Assembly: GCF_000488215.1 (NCBI RefSeq)
Contig: NZ_KI530736.1
Span: 1 to 64,000, forward strand
Direction of reading: 5' to 3'
DNA from: Acinetobacter nectaris CIP 110549
Lineage (GTDB): Bacteria > Pseudomonadota > Gammaproteobacteria > Pseudomonadales > Moraxellaceae
Length of the DNA: 64,000 nt
In this document: positions 27,839 through 36,471 of the stretch, in pieces
Position numbering within the stretch: position 1 is the first letter of the stretch
Layout: every line of letters starts with the position of its first letter
Made by a program: the position numbers and the translations under genes
The notes under the pieces: generated by a model
Told to the model about the DNA's origin: nothing
Seen by the model: only the letters and a program-made list of their open reading frames with translations
Databases searched by the model: none

Positions 27839-28144
27839 GGTAATATAACTTAGATATATTTCTGTTAGATTACTCTAAGTTATATTAATTACTAAACAAA
27901 GTGGGTTTATTTTGTGTAATAAGCCACATTCCAAGCCAAAACTTTAATCATTTTAGAGAAATTTTATTTTTTGAGTTCTATAGAGTTACGTAACTTAGGT
28001 TTTTTCTAGCTCATCCATATAGCATAAATTTTAATAATATTTAGAAATATAATTATGCTTTAGACCATATAGGTTTTAATAGCTGATTAGTCTTGATTTT
28101 GATTCATTTTCACTATAGGATTTCTCTTTAAGTGGATTATTAAA
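27839..28144. other. Divergent intergenic region
   Basis: 306 bp between the MFS gene and the second 111-residue paralogue. Apart from the inverted repeat at 27841-27887 and the TTTAAGTGGATTATT leader before 28145, nothing specific was seen. Confidence 0.5.
27841..27887 (-). promoter_or_regulatory. 14-bp inverted repeat abutting the MFS start codon
   Basis: TAATATAACTTAGA (27841-27854) and TCTAAGTTATATTA (27874-27887) are perfect inverted arms with a 19-base centre. In the transcript the 3' arm ends three bases before the MFS ATG, so a hairpin would cover the ribosome site. It could be a repressor operator or an RNA switch. Confidence 0.5.
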
Positions 28145-28480
28145 ATGAATTTTCAGGTTATCTTTGAAAAGTTTAAAAATTCTTCGAATGGAACTGATAC
28201 ATTTAAACAGTTAAAACTCCAGTGTGAATTAGCACTTAAATCACCTCTTAATGAATTAGAAAGTACTGCACTTTTAATTATTTACAACTTTGCAAAGAAC
28301 TATGTTTTACTTTATGAAGATCAGGAAGTAACTCCCATTTTTTCAGAAAAGGTAAAATATCAACTAACTGAGTATATGTCTGAACTTGCTATATCTTTGA
28401 GTAGCAATGATCCTCATATGATTCTTAGTGCTCTTAATACCATCTCGCAACATTATATGACAAGCTCTAGAATATTTTAA
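28145..28480 (+). CDS. Hypothetical 111-residue protein, paralogue 2
   Basis: Paralogue of the protein at 23756, equal length and about 65% identical, with identical cores KNYVLLYEDQEV and SSRIF. No recognised domain, signal or membrane segment. It is followed by about 100 bp and then an APH(3')-like gene, so unlike its twin it has no DUF2798 partner. The duplication must be old enough for divergence but the motif positions are fixed, implying both are under selection. Confidence 0.7.
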   Translation: MNFQVIFEKFKNSSNGTDTFKQLKLQCELALKSPLNELESTALLIIYNFAKNYVLLYEDQEVTPIFSEKVKYQLTEYMSELAISLSSNDPHMILSALNTISQHYMTSSRIF

Positions 28481-28581
28481 TTCGATTATTCATACCATTG
28501 AATATACAAATGGTATGAATATATCTATAAAGTAAAAGTACCTTAATTGGTGTTTATATCAATGTTATTAGCGAAAAATTT

Positions 28582-29379
28582 ATGACATATGACAACTTTC
28601 CTAAAGACATAAAGGAAATATTAAACAGTAAAAATGGCTTAATAGATGATATTGGTATGTCTAATGCAAATGTTATCCTATACGAAAACATGGTTTTAAA
28701 AATCAGTGCTAATTATATAGAGTCTCAACATGAATATGCCATGTTGGAGTGGTTAGTAGATAAATTGCCTATACCTCAAATAATTGGATATGCACAGAAT
28801 AATGAAAATAGTTATATACTTATGAGCCGTATACAGGGTCAGTTAGCCTGTTCAGATGATTGGCTCACTTCTCCCAAACAACTCATGAAAATTTTAGCAG
28901 AAGGGTTAAAAGCATTGTGGGAAATTCCAATGCTTAACTGCCCATATAATTTATCATTGGATCATAAACTAAATATTGAAGAACAAAAAATACAGCAAGG
29001 GCTTTATAAAAAGCCCACTGGTGAAGATAGCACCTATCATAATTCAGGATTCAATTCTGCAGAAGACCTTTTATATTGGCTAAAAAATAATAAGCCTGAT
29101 GAAGACCTTGTTTTTTCACATGGTGATTTATGCCTACCAAATATTTTTATAAATCAAAATAAGATCAATGGCTTTATTGATCTAGGACAAAGTGGCATTG
29201 CTGATAGATATAGAGATATCGCACTTTGCTACAGAAGCTTAAAAGATAACCTCTCAGGTGTCTATTCAGGTAAGATATATTCTAACTTTAATCTTTCTGA
29301 TTTCTTCGATGCTTTGGATATCAGTCCTGATTACGATAAGATTGCTTATTATATTTTATTAGATGAGCTATACGAATAA
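28582..29379 (+). CDS. APH(3')-like aminoglycoside phosphotransferase
   Basis: 265 residues, kinase-like APH fold. Seen: the catalytic loop FSHGDLCLPNIF (Brenner motif HxDxxxxN with HGD), the Mg-binding FIDLGQSGIADRYRDIAL and the C-terminal YYILLDELYE typical of APH(3') enzymes such as APH(3')-III. It would transfer phosphate to the 3'-hydroxyl of kanamycin or neomycin-type drugs. AT content matches the neighbours, and no resistance transposon is next to it, so it may be a native homologue rather than a recent import. Activity on drugs is unproven. Confidence 0.85.
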   Translation: MTYDNFPKDIKEILNSKNGLIDDIGMSNANVILYENMVLKISANYIESQHEYAMLEWLVDKLPIPQIIGYAQNNENSYILMSRIQGQLACSDDWLTSPKQLMKILAEGLKALWEIPMLNCPYNLSLDHKLNIEEQKIQQGLYKKPTGEDSTYHNSGFNSAEDLLYWLKNNKPDEDLVFSHGDLCLPNIFINQNKINGFIDLGQSGIADRYRDIALCYRSLKDNLSGVYSGKIYSNFNLSDFFDALDISPDYDKIAYYILLDELYE

Positions 29380-29419
29380 ACTATATATGCATATAGCTAA
29401 CAATATATCTTAGTCAATT

Positions 29420-30040
29420 TTAATCAAAATAGGTCTCATTTGGTACTTTTTTCAAAAGTTCAAAAAATTGATTAATCTGCTCATAAGTTACACGTGCTGT
29501 AGAAATTGGTGGTAGTTCATCTTTGCCAAAAAATGTAACATCTGAGGTTTCTATACTTGTTTTGACTTCGCCACCTAAAATTTCACATAGAAAGAATGCC
29601 TTATAGACATGTAAAAACATATCTGGATAAGGATGTTTTCTTCTATCAATGAAAGATAATAGTTGTTTTGCTTTAACACTTAATCCTGTTTCTTCTAAGA
29701 CTTCTTTTTCTGCATTCTCTGAAGCTGAATAGCCTATATCAGCCCATCCACCTGGAACAGACCACAGACCATCTTCAGTTTCTTTAACAAGTAAAATTTT
29801 GTTGTCTTTAAACACAACCGCACGTACATCTAATTTTGGTGTTGCATATCCTGTATCTTGTAGAACATTAGGAATAAAGTTCTTCGTATCTATATCTTTT
29901 AGATTAAGTAACCGATCAACATACTCAAGTAGCTGATGATATCGTTCTTTATCATAAATATCTTTTGAGTAATATAGCCCTGACTGTGCTAATCCTGTAA
30001 TTTTACTCAAAATTTCTATCCATTCATTTGATTCTTTCAT
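29420..30040 (-). CDS. Nudix hydrolase with Nudix_hydro_N domain
   Basis: 206 residues. An N-terminal helical domain (about 1-60, EILSKITGLAQSGLYYSKD) of the Nudix_hydro_N type precedes the Nudix fold. The Nudix box is GYSASENAEKEVLEETGL after GGWADI, with the EVLEET core intact. The family cleaves nucleoside diphosphate derivatives; members with this N-domain often act on sugar- or choline-linked nucleotides, but the substrate cannot be read here. Single gene, convergent with the APH gene. Confidence 0.87.
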   Translation of the reverse strand: MKESNEWIEILSKITGLAQSGLYYSKDIYDKERYHQLLEYVDRLLNLKDIDTKNFIPNVLQDTGYATPKLDVRAVVFKDNKILLVKETEDGLWSVPGGWADIGYSASENAEKEVLEETGLSVKAKQLLSFIDRRKHPYPDMFLHVYKAFFLCEILGGEVKTSIETSDVTFFGKDELPPISTARVTYEQINQFFELLKKVPNETYFD

Positions 30041-30199
30041 ATATCACTTATATTAATTTTACTGACAAAAAATTTTACCACCTTTTTATATGTATAAAAA
30101 CAAGCCATTAAATTAAGTCATCAAAATTAAATAATATTTTATAAATCATATATATAAATAAAAATAGTGCTAAAAGATAAATTTAAGATCTCTAAATAC

Positions 30200-30820
30200 T
30201 TACTTTATCAAGCTAAGTAAAAGCGCAGCACAACAAAATAAAGATGCGAATGTTCTATTCATATATTTTTGTTGCTTTTCTGAGGTCATTAATCTCAATA
30301 TTTTCGATGCCAAACCTGTATAGCCAGCCATTACAATCATATCTACAGTAATCATCGTTCCAGCCATTGTAAGATACTGCAAATACAGAGGTCTTGAGGT
30401 GTCTAAAAATTGTGGTAAAACAGCCAATAGAAAAACTATTGCTTTAGGATTAGTTATATTTATTAAAAATCCATTCAAGATCATTAGATGAATTGGTTTT
30501 AACTCATTTTTATTCTGTTGAATTTCTATGTTTTTAGTCGGCGCTGTCCATTGCTTATAAGCAAGATAAATTAAATAGATAATCCCAAACCATTTAATTA
30601 GCAGAAATGCCCAAGGTGTTGTAACGACGACAACTCCAACTCCCGCAGCTACAATAAGAATTTGTAGACATAAAGCAATCTGTAAACCAATAACATTCCA
30701 ATAGCCATACTTGAAACCAAAACTTATACCATTAGACATAGATGCAATTGCTCCTGCACCAGGAGAAATACTAATAACCCAACAAGCTAGAAAAAAACTA
30801 AACCACAACTGATACGACAT
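30200..30820 (-). CDS. LysE family exporter
   Basis: 206 residues with about six membrane segments. Signature SISPGAGAIASMSNGISFGF near the N-terminus and LINITNPKAIVFLLAVLPQF in the centre. Different branch from the LysE gene at 4984 (RhtB type). It probably exports an amino acid or analogue. No operon partner; divergent from the aminotransferase operon at 31217. Confidence 0.85.
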   Translation of the reverse strand: MSYQLWFSFFLACWVISISPGAGAIASMSNGISFGFKYGYWNVIGLQIALCLQILIVAAGVGVVVVTTPWAFLLIKWFGIIYLIYLAYKQWTAPTKNIEIQQNKNELKPIHLMILNGFLINITNPKAIVFLLAVLPQFLDTSRPLYLQYLTMAGTMITVDMIVMAGYTGLASKILRLMTSEKQQKYMNRTFASLFCCAALLLSLIK

Positions 30821-31216
30821 ACCTTTATACCTAAATCACGTTAAATTTCTATTGAAAGAAATGAGGACCCTGTAGATTCCTATTTAGTATTGAATTATTG
30901 ACTGACTTTAGTTCCAAACTCGTTATCTAACTTTCTTAGATACAGTGAATCAATATAAAATCTCTATAGTTATTAAAGTTCTACACCAAGTATTTACATT
31001 TTTTAATTTATTAAAGCAATCAAAAGAATAATAAAATTAGGTTATTCCTGTATCAAACATAATAATTAGGAAAATTTTAATTACTAAAATTATTTAAAAT
31101 CAAATACTAACTCTAAGTAAACTCTATAATTACCAATAATACAAATGAATCAAAAATAAATTGACAAGATACAAATGAATCAATAAGATTTAATTAAATA
31201 AAAAAGGCCGCCAAAA
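30821..31216. other. Divergent intergenic region
   Basis: 396 bp between the LysE gene and the aminotransferase gene. It holds the promoter and repeats at 31139-31189; the rest is AT-rich with no other feature seen. Confidence 0.5.
31139..31189 (+). promoter_or_regulatory. Sigma-70 promoter with paired 15-bp operator repeats
   Basis: TTGACA (31161-31166) and TAAGAT (31184-31189) are separated by 17 bp. ATACAAATGAATCAA occurs at 31139-31153 and again at 31169-31183; the second copy fills most of the promoter spacer and the first lies just upstream of -35. The repeats are 30 bp apart. A regulator bound there would block polymerase; the RpiR gene at the end of the operon is a candidate. Confidence 0.65.
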
Positions 31217-32566
31217 ATGAGTCATGTTCTTCATAGAAGTTTAAAAAGTACCCCAATCGTTGCTGTTTCTGGGCAAGGCTGTTACTTAAAAGATCAAAAT
31301 GGTAAAACCTACCTCGATGCTTGCGGTGGTGCTGCTGTGTCGTGCCTTGGTCATGGACATAAAGATGTTATAAACGCCATGCATCATCAAATTGATAAAC
31401 TTGCTTATGCTCATACTAGTTTTTTCACTAGTGATGTCATTGAAGAGCTTGCTGAACAGCTTGTACATACAGCTCCCAAAAGTCTAAATAAAGTCTATTT
31501 TGTTTCTGGTGGTTCAGAAGCAATGGAAGCTGCTTTAAAAATTGCTAGACAATATTTTATAGAGATCGGACAACCTGAACGTACGATTTTCTTAGGCAGA
31601 CAACAAAGCTATCATGGCAATACTTTAGGTGCCTTAGCAGTTGGAGGAAATGATTGGCGCAAGAAAAGCTTTCTACCTCTTTTAATGAATGTCGAAAGGG
31701 TTTCTGAATGTAATGAGTATCGCGGGAAGCGAGCCAATGAAACCACTGAGCAGTACACAGAGCGACTTTTAGCCGAGTTTGAAACCAAGATTCTTTCTAT
31801 TGGACCTCAAAAAATTATTGCCTTTTGTGCAGAAACAGTTGTTGGTGCGACATCAGGGGCTGTTCCTCCTACACCTCAATATCTACAAGGCATTCATAAA
31901 ATTTGTAATACTTATGGCATTTTATATATTGCAGATGAAGTCATGTGTGGAATGGGAAGAACAGGTCATTTACATGCTTTTGAACAAGATAATGTTGTTC
32001 CTGATGTTGTTACTGTAGCTAAAGGTCTAGGCGGAGGTTACCAACCCATAGGTGCTATTTTTGTTAAAGATTTTATTACAAATACAATTAAGCATGGCAC
32101 AGGTTTTTTTCAGCATGGTCATACTTATATTTGTCATCCAACGGCAGCAGCAGCAGCTTTGGCAGTTCAAAAAATTATTCATAGAGATCAACTATTAAGT
32201 GCTGTTAAAGAACAAGGTGCTTATTTACGGAAACAACTTAATGAAAAGTTGAAAAATTTAGATTCAGTTGGTGATATACGTGGGCGTGGTCTATTTCTAG
32301 GCATTGAAATTGTAAAAAATAAAGATTTGAAAGAACCTTTTCAACCACATCACAATATTCATAAACTTATTAAAACTGAGTGCTTTAATAAAGGGGCAAT
32401 GGTTTACCCAATGGGTGGAACAATAGATGGTAGATTAGGAGATCATATCCTTATTGCACCGCCATTTATTATTCAAAAAATTGAAATAGATTTTTTAGTA
32501 GACACGCTATATACAGTCATAAAACAAGTGACTGAAACTGCTTATATAAAGGAAGGCACATGCTAA
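31217..32566 (+). CDS. Class III PLP-dependent aminotransferase
   Basis: 449 residues, omega-aminotransferase family. Seen: LDACGGAAVSCLGHGH at about 34-49, YFVSGGSEAMEAALKIARQY, SYHGNTLGALAVGG, ADEVMCGMGRTG and the PLP Lys in VTVAKGLGGGYQPIGA. It moves an amino group from a terminal amine or amino acid to a keto acid. First gene of an operon with a CMD protein (7-bp overlap) and, after a terminator and sigma-54 promoter, glnHPQ-like transporter, C45 hydrolase and RpiR genes. The substrate may be the amine released by the C45 hydrolase. Confidence 0.88.
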   Translation: MSHVLHRSLKSTPIVAVSGQGCYLKDQNGKTYLDACGGAAVSCLGHGHKDVINAMHHQIDKLAYAHTSFFTSDVIEELAEQLVHTAPKSLNKVYFVSGGSEAMEAALKIARQYFIEIGQPERTIFLGRQQSYHGNTLGALAVGGNDWRKKSFLPLLMNVERVSECNEYRGKRANETTEQYTERLLAEFETKILSIGPQKIIAFCAETVVGATSGAVPPTPQYLQGIHKICNTYGILYIADEVMCGMGRTGHLHAFEQDNVVPDVVTVAKGLGGGYQPIGAIFVKDFITNTIKHGTGFFQHGHTYICHPTAAAAALAVQKIIHRDQLLSAVKEQGAYLRKQLNEKLKNLDSVGDIRGRGLFLGIEIVKNKDLKEPFQPHHNIHKLIKTECFNKGAMVYPMGGTIDGRLGDHILIAPPFIIQKIEIDFLVDTLYTVIKQVTETAYIKEGTC

Positions 32567-33114
32567 AAAATCGAATGCCGCCTTTAGATAAATCTAAGTG
32601 GACTTCAGAGCAAGAAACAGAAGCACAAAAAATTATTGATGGCCCTCGTGGGAAACTTCTTCCTCCTTTTGAGCCTTTACTTCGAAGCCCACAGTTAATG
32701 CAACATGTCCAAGGTCTCGGAGAATATTTGCGATATTCTAGTGCAATTGGTCAAAGATTAACTGAGTTGGCAATTTTAGTCACTGCTCGAAATTGGAACC
32801 AAGCAGTTGAGTGGTCTATACATGCACCTTTAGCAATTCAAGAGGGAATAAACCCTTCCGATATTGAGTGTATAAATAATAATATTCAACCTAAATATCT
32901 CAAACAAGATGAACTTGCTATTTATCACTTCTGTCAGGATCTACATAAAAGTAAGCGTGTCACTGACAGTAACTGGAACAATGCAATTAACCTTTTTGGA
33001 GAAAAAGGTACTATCGATTTAATTGCAATAAATGGCTACTACACATTATTAGCTATGATTATGAATGCTTCACAAACACAAAATAACAAAACTGAGTATA
33101 GTTTAATTTTCTAA
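32560..33114 (+). CDS. Carboxymuconolactone decarboxylase-like (CMD) protein
   Basis: 184 residues, CMD/AhpD all-helical fold. LTELAILVTARNWNQAVEWSIHAPLAIQEGI holds the conserved Trp-x-x-His region, and KQDELAIYHFCQDLHKSKRV the second helix pair. The CxxC pair of AhpD is missing, so it is not a thiol peroxidase reductase. It starts with GGAAGG upstream and overlaps the aminotransferase gene by 7 bp. In catabolic operons such proteins act as decarboxylases or detoxifiers; role here unknown. Confidence 0.8.
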   Translation: MLKNRMPPLDKSKWTSEQETEAQKIIDGPRGKLLPPFEPLLRSPQLMQHVQGLGEYLRYSSAIGQRLTELAILVTARNWNQAVEWSIHAPLAIQEGINPSDIECINNNIQPKYLKQDELAIYHFCQDLHKSKRVTDSNWNNAINLFGEKGTIDLIAINGYYTLLAMIMNASQTQNNKTEYSLIF

Positions 33115-33120
33115 TTTAAA

Positions 33121-33154
33121 TGGACTATATTTTATATATAGTCCATTATTTTTT
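33121..33154 (+). terminator. Terminator between CMD and glnH genes
   Basis: A 10-bp stem (TGGACTATAT / ATATAGTCCA) with a short loop and a T-rich tail (TTATTTTTT). It ends the aminotransferase-CMD transcript and separates it from the sigma-54 promoter of the transporter. Confidence 0.8.
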
Positions 33155-33168
33155 ATAAAAAATAATTA

Positions 33169-33186
33169 TTGGCACTATTATTGCTT
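33169..33186 (+). promoter_or_regulatory. Sigma-54 (RpoN) -24/-12 promoter of glnH
   Basis: TTGGCAC, five bases, TTGCTT: this matches the -24/-12 consensus TGGCAC-N5-TTGC with exact spacing. It lies 37 bp before the glnH start codon. E. coli glnHPQ also has a sigma-54, NtrC-dependent promoter, so nitrogen control is likely here. No enhancer-binding-protein site was identified. Confidence 0.75.
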
Positions 33187-33222
33187 AATATATTTACATT
33201 TTCTTAAAACAAGTGGATTAAT

Positions 33223-33972
33223 ATGTCAATTAAAAAAAATATGATATTAGGCTTAGCATCATCCTTAATTTTCTTAAGCATGCCTGTACTCGCACAAGAT
33301 AAATTAAAAGTAGGTGTAGATACGGCATTTGTTCCTTTTGAGTTTAAACAAGGAAATAAATATGTTGGTTTTGATATAGACCTTTGGGATGCTATTGCAA
33401 AGAAAATGGGAGTAAGTTATGAGCTTCGACCAATGGATTTTTCTGGACTAATTCCAGGGCTACAGTCACGTAACTTAGATGTTGCTATGGCCGGTATTAC
33501 CATCACCCCAATAAGACAGCAAGTTGTTGATTTTAGTATCCCTTATTATAATGCAGATTTATTAATGGCTGTTAAAAGCAACAATAATATAACTAAATTT
33601 AGCCAACTCGCGAATCAGAGAGTTGGACTAAAACAAGGTACTGCTGCTGCAACATATATGAAGTCACATGTTAATGCAAAATATGTTGAATTCCCTAATA
33701 TTGATAATGCCTATTTAGATTTACAAGCTGGAAATTTAGATGCTGTTGTTCACGACTCTCCTAATGTACTTTATTATGTGAAAAATGCAGGTCATGGCCA
33801 TATTAAATCTGCTGGTGAAAACGATAGTATTCTGCCACAAAAATATGGATTTGCATTACAAAAAAATAGTGCATATACCGCTAAAATTAATAAAGCTTTA
33901 AACGATCTAAAAACAGATGGTACATATAATAAAATATATATCAAATGGTTTAATAAAGAGCCATCTAAATAA
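33223..33972 (+). CDS. glnH: Glutamine-type ABC transporter, periplasmic binding protein
   Basis: 249 residues. Signal peptide of about 22 residues (ends VLAQ), then a class 3 solute-binding protein close to E. coli GlnH throughout: [52 protein letters not shown] and [11 protein letters not shown]. It would capture glutamine or a similar amino acid or amide. It heads glnHPQ, with a sigma-54 promoter in front. The genetic setting with a C45 hydrolase and aminotransferase hints that the real ligand may differ from glutamine. Confidence 0.9.
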   Translation: MSIKKNMILGLASSLIFLSMPVLAQDKLKVGVDTAFVPFEFKQGNKYVGFDIDLWDAIAKKMGVSYELRPMDFSGLIPGLQSRNLDVAMAGITITPIRQQVVDFSIPYYNADLLMAVKSNNNITKFSQLANQRVGLKQGTAAATYMKSHVNAKYVEFPNIDNAYLDLQAGNLDAVVHDSPNVLYYVKNAGHGHIKSAGENDSILPQKYGFALQKNSAYTAKINKALNDLKTDGTYNKIYIKWFNKEPSK

Positions 33973-33992
33973 AAAACAGTGGGGTAATTAAT

Positions 33993-34649
33993 ATGGATTT
34001 TGATATCTCATATGTTTGGCAAGCAATTCCTACTCTTTTACAAGGCTTAAAACTCACAATATTTATATCTGTTATTGGGCTTATATTCGGCTTTTTTATA
34101 GGAATTATTACAGGTATTGGTCGTGCAGTTGGCGGTAAGGTAATAAGTAAGCTTGCACTAATATATATTGAAATTGTTCGTGGAACGCCAATTATGGTGC
34201 AAGTAATGTTTATCTACTTCGCATTACCACTTGCATTTCCTATTCATATAGAGCCTATCACCGCTGCAATCGTGACCATAACGATTAACTCAGGTGCATA
34301 TATTGGAGAAATTACACGAGGTTCTATTTTATCCATAAATAAAGGGTTCAAAGAAGCAGGTTTAGCACTTGGTCTATCACGTCGAGAAACCATGACCAGT
34401 ATTATTATCCCACTTGCTTTAAGACGAATGATACCCGCTCTAGGTAATCAATGGATTGTAAGTATAAAAGATACATCTTTGTTCCTCGTCATCGGAGTAG
34501 CAGAACTAACACGGCAGGGTCAAGAAATCATTGCAGGAAACTTTAGGTCTTTAGAAGTATGGACTGCTGTTGCCATTCTTTATCTTATTGTCACTCTATG
34601 TCTAAGCTTTTTATTAAAGATTGTAGAAAAGAAAATGAGGATTTTATGA
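33993..34649 (+). CDS. glnP: Glutamine-type ABC transporter permease
   Basis: 218 residues, polar amino acid permease (HisM/GlnP family) with about five membrane segments. The EAA loop reads [33 protein letters not shown] is the conserved first loop. It forms the membrane channel with GlnQ. Start 21 bp after glnH; its stop overlaps the glnQ start as ATGA. Confidence 0.9.
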   Translation: MDFDISYVWQAIPTLLQGLKLTIFISVIGLIFGFFIGIITGIGRAVGGKVISKLALIYIEIVRGTPIMVQVMFIYFALPLAFPIHIEPITAAIVTITINSGAYIGEITRGSILSINKGFKEAGLALGLSRRETMTSIIIPLALRRMIPALGNQWIVSIKDTSLFLVIGVAELTRQGQEIIAGNFRSLEVWTAVAILYLIVTLCLSFLLKIVEKKMRIL

Positions 34650-35377
34650 GTATTATCGAATTTCAAAATGTCTCAAAAAGCTTCGGTTCAACACATGTAT
34701 TACATGACATCAATCTAAATATTAATGAGGGTGAAGTTGTTGTCATTATTGGACCTTCAGGATCAGGGAAGTCAACATTATTACGATGTATCAACAAGCT
34801 AGAAGATATATCTTCTGGAACATTACTAGTTGCTGGTCATCATATGACTGACCCTAACCTCAATGAGTGTGAAATTAGAAAAGAAGCAGGAATGGTTTTT
34901 CAACAATTCCACCTTTTTCCACACTTAACAGCACTAGAAAACGTAATGTTTGGTCCATTAAAAGTAAGGAAAAAGAGTAAGCATGATGCAAAAAAAATTG
35001 CAAGTGATTTACTCAATCAAGTTGGACTCGCATCTCGTGAAGGCCACTACCCTTCTGAACTATCTGGTGGGCAACAGCAACGAGTTGCTATTGCTCGAGC
35101 GCTTGCAATTAAGCCTAAGATGATGCTATTTGATGAGCCAACATCTGCTTTAGACCCTGAACTGCGCCATGAAGTACTGCAAGTTATGCAATCTTTAGCA
35201 AAAGAGGGGATGACGATGGTAATCGTTACTCATGAAATTGGGTTTGCAAGAGATGTGGCATCACGTGTGATCTTTATTGATAAAGGAACAATTGCAGAAG
35301 ACGGAACACCCACAAACCTAATAGAAAATGGCCTAGGCTGTGAAAGGCTACAAGAGTTTTTAAGAAATGTATCTTAA
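34646..35377 (+). CDS. glnQ: Glutamine-type ABC transporter ATPase
   Basis: 243 residues from the ATG at 34646; a longer frame from 34559 runs over glnP and is not real. Walker [11 protein letters not shown]-loop [11 protein letters not shown], signature [15 protein letters not shown], Walker [14 protein letters not shown] and the switch His in [10 protein letters not shown] are all intact. It drives the GlnHP importer in the inner membrane. The C45 hydrolase gene begins 22 bp later, so one transcript likely covers both. Confidence 0.92.
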   Translation: MSIIEFQNVSKSFGSTHVLHDINLNINEGEVVVIIGPSGSGKSTLLRCINKLEDISSGTLLVAGHHMTDPNLNECEIRKEAGMVFQQFHLFPHLTALENVMFGPLKVRKKSKHDAKKIASDLLNQVGLASREGHYPSELSGGQQQRVAIARALAIKPKMMLFDEPTSALDPELRHEVLQVMQSLAKEGMTMVIVTHEIGFARDVASRVIFIDKGTIAEDGTPTNLIENGLGCERLQEFLRNVS

Positions 35378-35398
35378 AAGATTTGATAGGTAAAACTT

Positions 35399-36439
35399 AT
35401 GGATATACTAAAAATTTCTGGAAGTGCCTTTGAAATAGGTCAACAACTCGGAGAAAAAGGAAAAGATGCATGGCATACAAAAATTAAAAATACAGAGCTT
35501 TGGAAAAATGTTTTCACTTTTAAAGGCAGTAAAACCATTTTCAATATGCAAATTTTGGTAAAACGTCATTTCCCTGATATTTGGCAGGAAATAGTAGGTC
35601 TTGCTCAGGGCTTAGAAGATGATGAGATGAATGTATTCTTATGGAATTGTAGAGGTGACTTATTAGCCTCTACATCTGATGGCTGTACAACTATTTCAGG
35701 AAAAGATGACACAGGAAATATTATTGTTTCGCATAATGAAGATGGCTTACCCAACCTTCTTAATGATTGTTTTTTAGCTGAAGTTTCTCAAAACTCAGGA
35801 ATATCTTTTTTTAGTTTTGTGTATCCTGCATCATTATGTGGACATACTTTTTCAATAAATTCTTTTGGCATCGTAAATACAGTAAACAATTTACGGTTAG
35901 AAAATAGACAGACAGGGTTGCCACGACAAGTATTAGCTAGAGCAGCACTAAATGCTGAAAGTATTGCATCTGCTATAGATACTCTTTCAACACCACCAAG
36001 AGCTGGGGGTTTTCATCATACTTTAGCGCAAATAAAAAATGGCACTCAACGATTAGTAAGTATAGAAGCTATAGGTTCACAAAATTTAATTCGAGAAATA
36101 AATCATATTGGATTTCACGCAAACCATGTTATTTACAGTAATTATGAACAACAAACCATTACCGAAAGTTCTCAGGCTAGACAGACTAGACTAAAAGTAC
36201 TGCTTGATAAAGAGACAGAATTAAATGAAAGCTTATGTTTAAAGATTTTATCAGATACCCATAACATAAGACTTCCTATATATCGTAAAGATAAAGATGA
36301 CCCTGATCAGGAAAATACGCTTGCTTCAGTTATCTATATACTCAAACCTAATAAAGTTTCTTGGAAAATATTCCGAGAAGATCGACTAAATCCTGAAAAT
36401 GTAGGAGAAATCATCTTTAGTAGCCCTTTAAGTGTATAA
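35399..36439 (+). CDS. C45-family autoproteolytic acyltransferase/hydrolase
   Basis: 346 residues, Ntn-hydrolase fold of the isopenicillin N acyltransferase (penicillin acyltransferase, peptidase C45) type. The N-terminal propeptide ends just before Cys96 in STSDGCTTISG, expected to become the free nucleophile after self-cleavage; downstream VSHNEDGL and FGIVNTVNNLR are typical. Such enzymes hydrolyse or transfer amide-bound acyl groups. Since it follows a glutamine-type importer and ends in a transaminase unit, I infer that it deacylates the imported substrate. No signal peptide, so cytoplasmic. Confidence 0.82.
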   Translation: MDILKISGSAFEIGQQLGEKGKDAWHTKIKNTELWKNVFTFKGSKTIFNMQILVKRHFPDIWQEIVGLAQGLEDDEMNVFLWNCRGDLLASTSDGCTTISGKDDTGNIIVSHNEDGLPNLLNDCFLAEVSQNSGISFFSFVYPASLCGHTFSINSFGIVNTVNNLRLENRQTGLPRQVLARAALNAESIASAIDTLSTPPRAGGFHHTLAQIKNGTQRLVSIEAIGSQNLIREINHIGFHANHVIYSNYEQQTITESSQARQTRLKVLLDKETELNESLCLKILSDTHNIRLPIYRKDKDDPDQENTLASVIYILKPNKVSWKIFREDRLNPENVGEIIFSSPLSV

Positions 36440-36471
36440 TATTAGATATTTAAGCACTTAATTAAGAATCT

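Noticed and set aside
34559..34645. N-terminal extension of the glnQ frame
   Set aside because: It lies within glnP; the ATG at 34646 gives the normal GlnQ N-terminus and an ATGA overlap.
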